From Ignavibacteriaceae bacterium (GTDB lineage Bacteria; Bacteroidota; Ignavibacteria; Ignavibacteriales; Ignavibacteriaceae), in assembly GCA_019638025.1 (NCBI GenBank), contig JAHBUO010000001.1, positions 1 through 64,000 of the forward strand: 64,000 nt of DNA. Direction: 5' to 3'. The notes beneath the pieces were generated by a model. It worked only from the letters and a program-made list of their open reading frames with translations, was not told the origin of the DNA and did not search any database. Of this stretch, positions 29,707 through 38,717 are shown piece after piece. The first letter of the stretch is position 1. Each line of letters begins with the position of its first letter. The position numbers and the translations under genes are program-made.

Positions 29707-31042
29707 TTACAACTCTCACCGCTTTTTTTGATGAAATTATTGCCTCCGGATTTAATTCCGGAATTGATTTTCTTGGGGATTCAAACTTGAATTTGAAACT
29801 TCGTAACAGACGAATAGCTATTAATTGTATTTCAATTTGTGCAAGGCGATTGCCGATACAGATATGAGGACCCTGTCCAAAAGGGATATAATGGAATGGA
29901 TTAATTTCGGATTCACCTAAAAACCGTTTGGGATTAAATTCTTCAGGAGATTTCCAATACTTCTTATTTCGATGAAGGATATATGGAGAAATCATAATAA
30001 AAGAATTTTTCCTGAAAAAATATCCATCAATATTATCGTCTTGCAGCACTGTTCTATAGAACGCCCATGCAGGAGGTAAAAGTCTCAGAGTTTCCTTTAT
30101 ACAAGCATTCAGAATTGGTGTGTCAGTTAAATTAATTTTCGATTCATCGATATTTTTATCAATTCGATTTAACTCTTCAAATATTTTCTCATACCAATCA
30201 TTGTTCATTGATAAGAAATAAATTAGCCACAGAATTCCTTGTGCAACCGTGTCATATCCGGCAAATAAAATTGTCTGCATTTCATCCTTAACTTGCTGCG
30301 CAGGAATTCTTCCCGATTTATACTCTTCTACTAAAGGGTGCATCAAATTACCGGGTTGAATTTCGTTGTTCACAAGTTGATTAAACAATTCATCTACTAA
30401 ACGATATATCTCGGATAAGGTTTTTCTTGGTCTTGAAGAATCAAATATTGTCACCTTTTTTCCGGTTAACAGACTTTTAACTAATCGAATATAATGACTT
30501 TTGTTACTTGTTTGTTTTAATATTGATGATAGCCCTTCAATTAAACTTTGATTGTTCAAGTTAGCTTCGTTTGAAATCAAATGCTTTATAGTTAGTGTAA
30601 AGAGTAAATCTTTTAATTCATGTTCTAAATCAACATAACCATTCTGCATACTTTTATTTTCCAGATGATTAATCGACTTACTCATTTCATCATTAAACAT
30701 TTTATAAAAACTTTCCATTTTCGAATTATGAAAAGAGGGTTGTAAAAGTTTATGTTGAGATTTCCACAGTTCTCCATCTGAGAGAAATAAACCGCTCCCT
30801 AACAATGGTTTCAAATCAGCAATCGATTTCCCGCGAGGATAATTCTCATAATTGGTTTTAAGTATGTGTTTAATTACTTCCGGCTCATTAACAAGATAAA
30901 CTGATTCATTCCAAAATTTTAAACAAATTACATCTCCAAAGCTTTCAGCAAGATTTGAAAAGGTCTTCATAGGTGTGAATGTTATGCCATAAAGATATTT
31001 CAGTGTTTTGAAGTTCGATATTGTTTTAATTTTGTTAATCAT
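29693..31042 (-). CDS. Cytochrome P450
   Basis: At 449 residues this is a normal-length P450 with all the key motifs: the oxygen-binding I-helix FAGYDTVAQG, the KETLRLLPP ExxR helix, the PKRF segment, and the heme loop FGQGPHICIGNRLA with the axial cysteine at C395. It should insert oxygen into an organic substrate. No ferredoxin or reductase gene lies nearby, so redox partners must come from elsewhere. No membrane anchor is obvious. It is the first gene of a minus-strand cluster with a CFA-like methyltransferase (overlap 14 bases), a GNAT and a DMT transporter. Fatty-acid or lipid substrates fit this context but are not proven. Confidence 0.95.
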   Translation of the reverse strand: MINKIKTISNFKTLKYLYGITFTPMKTFSNLAESFGDVICLKFWNESVYLVNEPEVIKHILKTNYENYPRGKSIADLKPLLGSGLFLSDGELWKSQHKLLQPSFHNSKMESFYKMFNDEMSKSINHLENKSMQNGYVDLEHELKDLLFTLTIKHLISNEANLNNQSLIEGLSSILKQTSNKSHYIRLVKSLLTGKKVTIFDSSRPRKTLSEIYRLVDELFNQLVNNEIQPGNLMHPLVEEYKSGRIPAQQVKDEMQTILFAGYDTVAQGILWLIYFLSMNNDWYEKIFEELNRIDKNIDESKINLTDTPILNACIKETLRLLPPAWAFYRTVLQDDNIDGYFFRKNSFIMISPYILHRNKKYWKSPEEFNPKRFLGESEINPFHYIPFGQGPHICIGNRLAQIEIQLIAIRLLRSFKFKFESPRKSIPELNPEAIISSKKAVRVVIEKR

Positions 31043-31187
31043 ATGAAGTCGAATTAATTATAATGTAATTAAATAGTGCACAAAATATTTAAATCCTAAA
31101 GATTATCCAACACAATGATGAAGTCCCCTCATAAATTGATATTCTTTCAATATTAAACTATTTTAGTTTTTTATTTTAAAGTACGAA

Positions 31188-33797
31188 ATGCAAACTCCTT
31201 TAATGGCTCAATATATGAAGATTAAGGAATCGCATCCCGATACAATATTATTGTTCAGGGTCGGCGATTTCTTTGAAACTTTTGATGAAGATGCAAAAAC
31301 TGCGTCAAAAGTTTTGGGGATTACCTTAACTAAAAGAGCCAACGGTGCAGCAGGTGAGGTTCCTCTTGCCGGTTTTCCTCATCATGCAATTGATACTTAC
31401 TTGCCTAAGTTAGTAAGAGGAGGATTTAGGGTAGCTATATGTGAGCAAGTAGAAAATCCAAAATTTGCAAAAGGTATTGTTAAAAGAGAAGTTGTTGAAG
31501 TTGTTACCCCTGGAGTTGCCTTTTCAGATAAACTACTTGACCACAAGCGTAATAATTATCTGCTTTCACTTTTTGTTCGAGACGAGATTGCCGGAATTTC
31601 ATTTTGTGATATTTCAACAGGCGAGTTTTCTGTTTATGAAGTACCCGCAATTCATCTCAAACAACAGATTGAATTAATTTCTCCGGCTGAAGTCTTAATT
31701 CAGAAAAGAAATAAAGATGAATTAGGAAGATTGCTTGGAAACTCAATCTCAAATACAAGAGTAACTAAAGTTGATGATTGGATTTTCAATACCGAATATA
31801 CTCGTGAACTTCTGTTAGGACATTTTAAAACTGTTAATCTTAAAGGATTTGGAATTGACAATCTTCAATGTGGAATTATTGCCGCAGGAAGTATTCTCCA
31901 TTATTTGCAGGAGACTCAAAAAGCAAATCTAACTCATCTAAACAAGATTGCTTTATATAATCCTTCTGATTTTATGACATTAGATTTTTCAACAAAGAGA
32001 AATCTTGAAATAACTTTTTCAATGAATGATGGTGGTAAAGAGGGGACTCTTTTTGATATTCTCGACAAAACAAAAACAGCAATGGGAGGAAGGTTATTAA
32101 AAAGGTGGATTTCTGCTCCACTTAAAAAAGTTGAACCGATTTTAGTTCGTCAAACTGCAGTTGCTGAACTATTCAAAAACAAAGAACTTCGACTTCGGAT
32201 TTATAGTCTTCTTGATGAAATTGGTGATTTAGAAAGGCTTATATCAAAGATTTGCACGGGACGCGCTAATCCTCGCGAACTTATTTTTTTAAAAACATCA
32301 CTTAAAAAGATTCCCGATATAATTCTTCATTTAGAAAAATGCTTCGCAGAACCATTGATATCTCTCAAAGGAAAGTTAAATCCATTAGTCCATTTAGTTG
32401 AAAAACTTGATAAAGCATTAGTTGATAATCCACCACTCAATATTGCCGATGGGGGTGTAATTAGAAATGGTTTCAGTATTGAACTTGATGAAATCAGGGA
32501 TATTTCTTTTAGCGGAAAAGATTGGATTGCTCAATTACAAAAAACTGAACGCGAAAGAACCGGCATTTCTTCATTGAAAGTTAGCTATAATAAAGTTTTC
32601 GGTTATTATATTGAAATCAGTCATGCCAATAAAGACAAAGTCCCGACCGATTACATTCGCAAACAAACTCTTGTGAATTCTGAACGATATATAACTCCGG
32701 ATTTGAAAGACTACGAGGAAAAAGTCCTCAATGCCGAAGAAAAAATTTATGAGCTTGAATCACAGTTGTTCAATGAACTTCGACTCCTTGTTGCATCAGA
32801 ATCTGAAGCTATTCAAACCAACGCCAAAACAATTGCAATATTGGATTGTTACATATCATTTGCTATTTCTGCCGATGAGTATAACTATGTAAAACCAATT
32901 GTTAATGAGTCAAACATCCTTGATATAAAAGAGGGCCGTCATCCGGTCGTTGAAAGAATTTTACCTCCCGGAGAAAAGTATACACCGAACAATTGCTTTT
33001 TAGATAATGAAGAAAACCAAATTATAGTTTTAACCGGTCCCAACATGGCCGGGAAATCAGTATTCCTTAGACAAGTAGGACTTACTGTTTTACTTGCTCA
33101 AATCGGCTCTTTTGTTCCTGCGAAGGAAGCAACAATTGGATTGATTGATAGAATTTTTACCAGAGTAGGCGCAAGTGATAATATCAGTGCCGGTGAAAGT
33201 ACATTTTTAGTCGAAATGCAAGAAGCTGCTAACATTATCAATAATGCATCTTCACGAAGTTTGATTTTATTGGATGAAATCGGACGAGGAACAAGTACGT
33301 TTGATGGAATTTCTATAGCCTGGTCAATAACAGAATTTCTGCATGAAAATCCTGCCATTGCCGCCAAAACTCTCTTCGCTACACATTACCATGAGTTAAA
33401 TGAAATGGCTGATTTGTTTCCTCGCATAAAAAATTATAAAGTTGAAGTTCGTGAGTATGACGATAAAGTAATATTTATGCATAAAGTTAGTCCTGGGAAA
33501 GCTGATCACAGTTACGGTATTCAAGTCGCACAAATGGCAGGTTTGCCCAAATATATTACTGACCGAGCTAAGGAAATATTATTTAATCTTGAGGGGAAAG
33601 AACTAACTCCTTATGAGCTGAAAAAAGAAAAACTTATAAAACTTAAACAACCTAAAGTTGATCAATTTAATCTTTTTGAAGTGAAAGATGATTCGCTTAG
33701 GTCAGAGATTAACGAAATTGAAATAAATTCATTAACCCCCATTGATGCCCTCAATAAACTTAATGAGCTTAAAAAGAAAGTGAATGAAAATAAATGA
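31188..33797 (+). CDS. mutS: DNA mismatch repair protein MutS
   Basis: The 869-residue length is typical. MutS binds mispaired bases and recruits MutL. The mismatch-reading Phe-x-Glu motif is visible at residues 28-30 (GDFFETF). The connector, lever and clamp domains follow, and the ATPase carries the Walker A GPNMAGKS (about 617-624), Walker B LLDEIGRGTSTFDG and the ATHYHEL signature. A C-terminal tail with a helix-turn-helix segment is present. Its stop overlaps the start of the DUF1684 gene in an ATGA arrangement. It diverges from the P450 gene. Assignment is firm. Confidence 0.98.
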   Translation: MQTPLMAQYMKIKESHPDTILLFRVGDFFETFDEDAKTASKVLGITLTKRANGAAGEVPLAGFPHHAIDTYLPKLVRGGFRVAICEQVENPKFAKGIVKREVVEVVTPGVAFSDKLLDHKRNNYLLSLFVRDEIAGISFCDISTGEFSVYEVPAIHLKQQIELISPAEVLIQKRNKDELGRLLGNSISNTRVTKVDDWIFNTEYTRELLLGHFKTVNLKGFGIDNLQCGIIAAGSILHYLQETQKANLTHLNKIALYNPSDFMTLDFSTKRNLEITFSMNDGGKEGTLFDILDKTKTAMGGRLLKRWISAPLKKVEPILVRQTAVAELFKNKELRLRIYSLLDEIGDLERLISKICTGRANPRELIFLKTSLKKIPDIILHLEKCFAEPLISLKGKLNPLVHLVEKLDKALVDNPPLNIADGGVIRNGFSIELDEIRDISFSGKDWIAQLQKTERERTGISSLKVSYNKVFGYYIEISHANKDKVPTDYIRKQTLVNSERYITPDLKDYEEKVLNAEEKIYELESQLFNELRLLVASESEAIQTNAKTIAILDCYISFAISADEYNYVKPIVNESNILDIKEGRHPVVERILPPGEKYTPNNCFLDNEENQIIVLTGPNMAGKSVFLRQVGLTVLLAQIGSFVPAKEATIGLIDRIFTRVGASDNISAGESTFLVEMQEAANIINNASSRSLILLDEIGRGTSTFDGISIAWSITEFLHENPAIAAKTLFATHYHELNEMADLFPRIKNYKVEVREYDDKVIFMHKVSPGKADHSYGIQVAQMAGLPKYITDRAKEILFNLEGKELTPYELKKEKLIKLKQPKVDQFNLFEVKDDSLRSEINEIEINSLTPIDALNKLNELKKKVNENK

Positions 33798-34402
33798 AAT
33801 ACACTGTTATATCCCTCATTCTTCTCTTTATTTTTATCGGATGCAATAACTACACACCGGAACAAAAAGAGTACATTGCGCAGATTGAAAAAGAAAGAAT
33901 TGAAAAAGATGATTATATGAAAAGTGATCCATATTCTCCTTTTAACCAGGAGCCTAAAGTAAAATTTGAACCTCTTAAGTATTTCAAAATTGACCCGAAT
34001 TTTGTATTCAAAAGTAAATTAATTGAATTTGCAACAAAAGATACTGTAATCATCTCCGGAACCAAAGGGGAAGAGCGTATTGTTTTAAAGTATGGATTTG
34101 TAACTTTTAATTTAAACAAGAATGAATACAAAATGGTTGTTTATGAAGGGACATCAAAATCGGGAGAAAAGTATCACAGCCTCTGGTTTACCGATTTAAC
34201 TACAAACGAAGAGACCTATGGTGTCGGTCGTTATCTCGATTTCGAACTGAATGGTGACAAAGATTTCATTTATACTATAGATTTTAATAAAGCATACAAT
34301 CCTTATTGTGCATATAGTTCAAAGTACTCATGCGCAATTCCAACAAAAGACGATTTTCTCCCAATCAGAATTGAAGTGGGTGAAATGAAGTTCCATAATT
34401 AA
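33794..34402 (+). CDS. DUF1684-type lipoprotein
   Basis: This 202-residue protein has a lipoprotein signal (hydrophobic segment ending FIFIGCNNY, cysteine at ~17). The C-terminal part matches what I recall of the DUF1684 family: LWFTDLTTNEETYGVGRYLDF, then FNKAYNPYCAYSSKYSC and a final LPIRIEVGE. The lipidated product should sit at the inner or outer membrane facing the periplasm. DUF1684 has no established biochemical function that I can state. It overlaps mutS by four bases, so translation may be coupled, and aroF follows 16 bases later. The link to mutS may be only positional. Confidence 0.85.
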   Translation: MKYTVISLILLFIFIGCNNYTPEQKEYIAQIEKERIEKDDYMKSDPYSPFNQEPKVKFEPLKYFKIDPNFVFKSKLIEFATKDTVIISGTKGEERIVLKYGFVTFNLNKNEYKMVVYEGTSKSGEKYHSLWFTDLTTNEETYGVGRYLDFELNGDKDFIYTIDFNKAYNPYCAYSSKYSCAIPTKDDFLPIRIEVGEMKFHN

Positions 34403-34408
34403 TTTTAA

Positions 34409-34413
34409 CGGAG
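34409..34413 (+). promoter_or_regulatory. Ribosome binding site deciding the GTG start of aroF
   Basis: CGGAG at 34409-34413 lies five bases before a GTG at 34419, which supports that rare start codon over later ATG codons. Confidence 0.6.
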
Positions 34414-34418
34414 TAAAA

Positions 34419-35432
34419 GTGGTAGTTGTTCTTGAAAAAAATATTGGTGATAAATTAATTGAAGACATAATAAAGCACTTGGAAGATTTTGGTTTTGCAG
34501 TTCACAAATCAACCGGTGTTGAACAAATTGTTTTAGGTGCAATCGGAGTAAAACCTGATTTCGATATTAGAAAAGTTAAAGTGCTTGACGGCGTTTCTGA
34601 AGTTTATCGAATAACCGAACCTTTTAAACTAGCAAGCCGAAGTTTTAAAAAAGAAGATACAAAAATTAAACTCGGCAATTCATGTATCGGTGAAAATGAA
34701 ATTATCGTTTTTGCAGGTCCATGTTCTGTTGAAAACGAACATCAAATGTTTACAATTGCAGAGATTGTTGCCACGGCAGGAGCAAAAATTCTTAGAGGAG
34801 GCGCTTTCAAACCAAGGACTTCCCCCTATGCTTTTCAAGGTTTAGGCGAAGAAGGATTAAAACTAATTCGTAACGCAGCTGATGCAAATAATCTGCTTGT
34901 TGTAACAGAAATTCTTGAAGCTACACAAATCGATTTAATTGGAAAGTATACCGATATCTATCAAGTCGGTGCGCGAAACATGCAGAACTTTCCACTGTTA
35001 AAGGAACTTGGCAAAACTAATAAACCGGTTATGTTAAAGCGCGGTTTATCCGCAACTATTGAAGAATGGTTAATGTCAGCAGAGTATATTTTATCAAACG
35101 GAAACAAAGATGTAATGCTTTGCGAACGTGGAATAAGAACCTTTGAGACCTACACAAGAAATACTTTTGATGTTTCTGCAATTCCGGTAGTTCATAAGAA
35201 AAGTCATTTGCCTGTTATCGCAGATCCTTCGCATGCTGTCGGATTGAGGGATAAAGTTATGCCTCTCGCTTTAGCCGCTGTAGCAGCGGGAACTGACGGA
35301 TTAATGATTGAAGTTCATCACGACCCCGAAAAAGCTTTATCAGATGGACCACAGGCTCTACTGCCAAATCAATTTATCGAATTGATGAAGCAAGTAAAAC
35401 TTATTGCCGAAGTTATCGGAAGAAAAATTTAA
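34419..35432 (+). CDS. aroF: 3-deoxy-7-phosphoheptulonate (DAHP) synthase
   Basis: The 337-residue protein is of the type I-beta class. It has an N-terminal ferredoxin-like regulatory domain (~1-70) and a KDO8P-like catalytic barrel. Motifs seen are FAGPCSVE, GGAFKPRTSPYAFQGLG, QVGARNMQNF, MLKRG, RGIRTFETYTRNTFD, IADPSHAVG and DGLMIEVHHDP. It joins phosphoenolpyruvate and erythrose-4-phosphate to start the shikimate pathway in the cytoplasm. The start is GTG with a ribosome binding site just upstream. No other aromatic-pathway gene is adjacent. The stop is five bases from the converging racemase-like gene. Assignment is strong; the symbol could also be aroG or aroA by other schemes. Confidence 0.95.
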   Translation: MVVVLEKNIGDKLIEDIIKHLEDFGFAVHKSTGVEQIVLGAIGVKPDFDIRKVKVLDGVSEVYRITEPFKLASRSFKKEDTKIKLGNSCIGENEIIVFAGPCSVENEHQMFTIAEIVATAGAKILRGGAFKPRTSPYAFQGLGEEGLKLIRNAADANNLLVVTEILEATQIDLIGKYTDIYQVGARNMQNFPLLKELGKTNKPVMLKRGLSATIEEWLMSAEYILSNGNKDVMLCERGIRTFETYTRNTFDVSAIPVVHKKSHLPVIADPSHAVGLRDKVMPLALAAVAAGTDGLMIEVHHDPEKALSDGPQALLPNQFIELMKQVKLIAEVIGRKI

Positions 35433-35436
35433 TTAG

Positions 35437-36444
35437 CTATTCTTTTATAAACTTAAATAGGTTTACATCATAAGTATAGTTTAGTAAAGCCTCAGCTGAA
35501 ACTGGGGCTTTTTCTTTTATTATATCACTAATCTCTCTTGTCTCATTTTCTGAAAGAAATGCACGAGAGACAACTTTAACATTTATGTTTGATTGCTTAG
35601 AACTTTTCCCTTTCTCATATTGTACTATATAACTAATCATCGCATCATTCGGATTAAGAATTTTAACTTCTCTGTTCAATATTGTTTTAAATTCTGATTT
35701 AATTAATTCAGATGAGAAACCATAATGAGTACAACAAAGAGCTGTCAATACTGTAGTATTTGTGGTATTAAGGTTTTCCTTAATTAATTGACCATACTTT
35801 TGAATATAGCTTACTGTGTTTTCGCTCGTCGGTCCATTTTGGATTGATGATTCCAAACCCGGGCAAGCTTGGGACAAAATTTTTGATTCATCTATTCCCT
35901 TTTCAAGCAATTTGTTTTTGTGTGTGTTTGATGATATTGTAGTTTCAGTTCCTATTAAAACTAAATCAGCAGATACCTCATTTCTTAATTGTTCCATAAT
36001 CATTTCAACACCAAAATCGACTATTCCAAGAACCGGGACACTATTCCCAGCTGCAAATTTTGTATGTGGATAAACAACCGAAAGAGTATTACATGCGATT
36101 AGAATTAAATCCGGAGAATATTTTTCTCGCATGCTTTCTAAAGCATCGTCAAAGACTTCGGCTTTTCGGGTCATGTTGGGCATTGAATTATATCCGGAAC
36201 CTTTTTCTGCATGGGAATTAAAATAAATCAAATCAATTTCGTCAAATGACTTTAACTCGGTAAACTTTTCTTCAAGTCCGGCAAGTACTGATACCCCGCC
36301 CAATCCGGAGTCAGTCACAATAATTTTAATTTTCTTTTTATTCATAATTTTTGATAAATCAATTGTTTGAGTGGTTTGTGCTGTGATTAGACTAGTTAAT
36401 AATCCAAATAGGATTATAAGAATCAGATGAATTTTTCTTAACAT
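35437..36444 (-). CDS. Glutamate racemase-like protein with signal peptide
   Basis: Residues ~37-300 match Asp/Glu racemases of the MurI type. The first catalytic loop reads VTDSGLGGVSV, the first cysteine lies in LIACNTLS and the second in CCTHYG, so the acid/base cysteine pair is kept. MurI makes D-glutamate for peptidoglycan in the cytoplasm. Oddly, the protein begins with about 33 extra residues that read as a signal peptide (LILIILFGLLTSLITAQ). A second ATG at 36345 (MNKKKIKII) would give a normal cytoplasmic MurI-like start of 302 residues. Neither start has a clear binding site. If the longer form is made, the enzyme acts in the periplasm. The true murI may be elsewhere, so I leave the symbol blank. 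Confidence 0.85.
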   Translation of the reverse strand: MLRKIHLILIILFGLLTSLITAQTTQTIDLSKIMNKKKIKIIVTDSGLGGVSVLAGLEEKFTELKSFDEIDLIYFNSHAEKGSGYNSMPNMTRKAEVFDDALESMREKYSPDLILIACNTLSVVYPHTKFAAGNSVPVLGIVDFGVEMIMEQLRNEVSADLVLIGTETTISSNTHKNKLLEKGIDESKILSQACPGLESSIQNGPTSENTVSYIQKYGQLIKENLNTTNTTVLTALCCTHYGFSSELIKSEFKTILNREVKILNPNDAMISYIVQYEKGKSSKQSNINVKVVSRAFLSENETREISDIIKEKAPVSAEALLNYTYDVNLFKFIKE

Positions 36445-36543
36445 TTTTTATCCATGTTTTTCAAATCAAAATTAGTAAAATTTTCGGAATATTTTTAGAA
36501 TTCAGTCAACGCAAATACTTGTAGTAAAAAATGATTTAAAATA

Positions 36544-36572
36544 AAAAAGCCCGAGAAAATCTCGGGCTTTTT
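36544..36572 (-). terminator. Intrinsic terminator of the 36.6-38.5 kb gene
   Basis: A 13-bp perfect stem AAAAAGCCCGAGA (36544-36556) / TCTCGGGCTTTTT (36560-36572) with a three-base loop lies 17 bases after the stop of the minus-strand T9SS gene. Both arms supply T-runs, so it can work in both directions. Confidence 0.93.
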
Positions 36573-36588
36573 AATCATGAAGAGTTTC

Positions 36589-38553
36589 TTACTTCATTAA
36601 GATCATTTTCATTGTTTGAACGAATTCTTCTTGCCCAGCTCTCAAGATATAGAAATAAACACCACTTGAAAGACCTTCAGCATTAAAGTTGATTTCGTGA
36701 GTTCCTGCTTTTACAATATCGTTAACTAAAGTTCTAACTTCTTCACCAAGAGAGTTATAAACTTTTAGGGTAACAAATTTTTCAGCAGGCATTTGGAATT
36801 TAATGCTTGTGGTTGGGTTGAATGGGTTAGGATAATTTTGTGAAACTGAAAATTGAGTAGGAACAATATTATCAACTAAAACTTCGTTGCTATATTCATA
36901 TCTTCCATCAAAGTCGATTTGTTTCAATCGATATGAAATTGAAGTTGCATTTAATGCAGCAATATCATCCATAAATGAATATGACTTAGCTTCGGTGGTT
37001 GTACCAAAACCCGGTTTAAAACCAACTAATGTCCAATCACCTTGACCATCAATTTTTCTTTCAACTTCAAAACCTCTGTTGTTAACTTCTGTTGCGGTTG
37101 ACCAGTTTAATGAGATTTTGCTTCCATTTTGTGTAGCAGCAAATGAAGTCATTTCAACCGGAACAACATTGATTGTTTCTAATTTGAAGTTATCGATATA
37201 AACTACATCGTTTGCAGTAGCACCGTAAAAGTCAACTGCATCTAAAGTTTTTGGAACAGCTGTGGTATACGCACCCAGTGTATATTGTTGCTGATGTACT
37301 TGGGTATTGTTAAATGCAAAAATTCCAAGATTTCCATCTAGGTCAATTAAATGTTCAAATTTATGCCATGTGTTAGGAGTCCATTGGAATGTTGCAGGAA
37401 CAGCACCGTTTGGATTTACGCGTCCGCCGCCTGTTGCATCAAAGTAAACTTCGAGTGCCCATGTGGATGAAGATCCGGCAAATGAAGCTAAAGTATTAAC
37501 ATAACCTGCTTTACCAGAAGGAATGTACATAAAGAAACTAATTTTGTATTTCCCTGAAGAATATGCAGTTGTGGCAAATTTCTTTACTAAGTCATCATCT
37601 GTAACAACTTTAACAGATTTTGTACCTGCATACGCAAATTCAGTACTAATTTCTGCATCTTCACTGCCACATGGAGCATTACTCCATGTAGTCCATAATG
37701 TTGGTGCTTGACATGCTAATAATTGACCTGCTGTATATGATTCAAAATCATCATAGAACAAATCGTTTGATGGAGTATTAACGGTACCTTCAAGAATAAA
37801 AGGCAAACCTTGTGGTGTTAAAGAACCACCGTCATTAGCAGCTGCCCAACCGGTTGTAGTTTGATATTGCACACAATTTCCGGTTGTAGTTTGTCCAGTA
37901 ATAGTGATTGGTGGAACCCATGGACCTGATGCGATTGTTCCATTGGCTGTCCAGTCAATCCAATAAGTTCCGGCTTGTAAAGTTGTGCCGATAGAAGCCG
38001 TTTGTTTCATAATTGGACGGGTTGTCCCAACTGCTGTTTCAGAATAACGATAAGCATTTGCCCATGAAGTAGCTGTCATTCTGTTTGTAGTTGAATCAGC
38101 GCCCCACACAACTACTGCGCCGGCTGAGCCGGGAACACCATTCCAAATTCTGACATTAACAAATGTCATAGTTGAAGTAGTAGTTGAACCGGTTTGGTAA
38201 GCAAAAAATTGTGCGTTATCAATTGTCCATGTTTGTCCTGCCGGGATTGTAAAATCATCGGCAACTCTTACGTTGGTTGGTGAGCCGTGCCCTAAACCAA
38301 GAGTGGTCATGGCTAATGAAGTTTGAAGTACACTACCATCAGCTCCGCCGGGGCCACCCCCGGGTGCATTTACAAATGGACCATTGTTATATAATACTGC
38401 TGCGGGATTATTTGGAACAACAGCATTTTTTACATTGAGAGGAGTGATCGTACCTGTTGCTGTTTCAACATCTACAGCAGCGCTTTGGGCGAAAGATACA
38501 CTTCCCAAGATAAAAAGAATTAAGAAAAATGAATATTGGAAACGATTAATCAT
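36589..38553 (-). CDS. T9SS-sorted secreted protein with lectin-like domain
   Basis: The start is set to 38553 because a consensus AAGGAGG lies six bases upstream; the frame is open to 38577 but has no such site there. The 654-residue protein has a signal peptide (~1-22, ending SFAQS). A region rich in Gly, Thr and Ala (~25-255) includes a beta-sandwich-like segment DDFTIPAGQTWTIDNAQFF. Then comes a LamG-like part beginning FYDDFESYTAG (~265-460), a PVEMTSFAA...NWSTATEVNNRGFEVER linker domain, and a T9SS sorting domain (SQNYPNPFNPTTSI to MKMILMK). It should be a secreted or surface protein, possibly sugar binding. The strong ribosome binding site and clean terminator suggest high expression as a single gene. 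Function is unknown. Confidence 0.88.
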   Translation of the reverse strand: MINRFQYSFFLILFILGSVSFAQSAAVDVETATGTITPLNVKNAVVPNNPAAVLYNNGPFVNAPGGGPGGADGSVLQTSLAMTTLGLGHGSPTNVRVADDFTIPAGQTWTIDNAQFFAYQTGSTTTSTMTFVNVRIWNGVPGSAGAVVVWGADSTTNRMTATSWANAYRYSETAVGTTRPIMKQTASIGTTLQAGTYWIDWTANGTIASGPWVPPITITGQTTTGNCVQYQTTTGWAAANDGGSLTPQGLPFILEGTVNTPSNDLFYDDFESYTAGQLLACQAPTLWTTWSNAPCGSEDAEISTEFAYAGTKSVKVVTDDDLVKKFATTAYSSGKYKISFFMYIPSGKAGYVNTLASFAGSSSTWALEVYFDATGGGRVNPNGAVPATFQWTPNTWHKFEHLIDLDGNLGIFAFNNTQVHQQQYTLGAYTTAVPKTLDAVDFYGATANDVVYIDNFKLETINVVPVEMTSFAATQNGSKISLNWSTATEVNNRGFEVERKIDGQGDWTLVGFKPGFGTTTEAKSYSFMDDIAALNATSISYRLKQIDFDGRYEYSNEVLVDNIVPTQFSVSQNYPNPFNPTTSIKFQMPAEKFVTLKVYNSLGEEVRTLVNDIVKAGTHEINFNAEGLSSGVYFYILRAGQEEFVQTMKMILMK

Positions 38554-38559
38554 AAAGAA

Positions 38560-38566
38560 CCTCCTT
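38560..38566 (-). promoter_or_regulatory. Consensus Shine-Dalgarno site (AAGGAGG)
   Basis: AAGGAGG on the minus strand, six bases before the ATG at 38553, is the strongest ribosome binding site I see in the window and decides the start. AATCAT upstream can pair with ATGATT at the start codon, leaving the site in a 23-base loop; that pairing is weak (6 bp). Confidence 0.85.
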
Positions 38567-38670
38567 AAAGAAAGCAATGATTGATATGTTAGTAGATTTG
38601 TTTGAAAATCTTGGCGTTAATGTAGAAATTTTTATTGATTAATTCCAAACAAAATTTTCATTTTTTTGTT

Positions 38671-38698
38671 GGGGTGATGCATTGATGTACACCACCCC
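38671..38698 (-). other. Hairpin after the TonB-receptor gene
   Basis: On the minus strand, GGGGTGGTG and CATCACCCC form a 9-bp stem with one G-U pair and a 10-base loop, 20 bases after the receptor stop. The T-run lies on the wrong side for a minus-strand intrinsic terminator. It may be an imperfect terminator or an mRNA-end stabiliser. Confidence 0.45.
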
Positions 38699-38717
38699 AT
38701 TCCATTTCTTGACGGCT

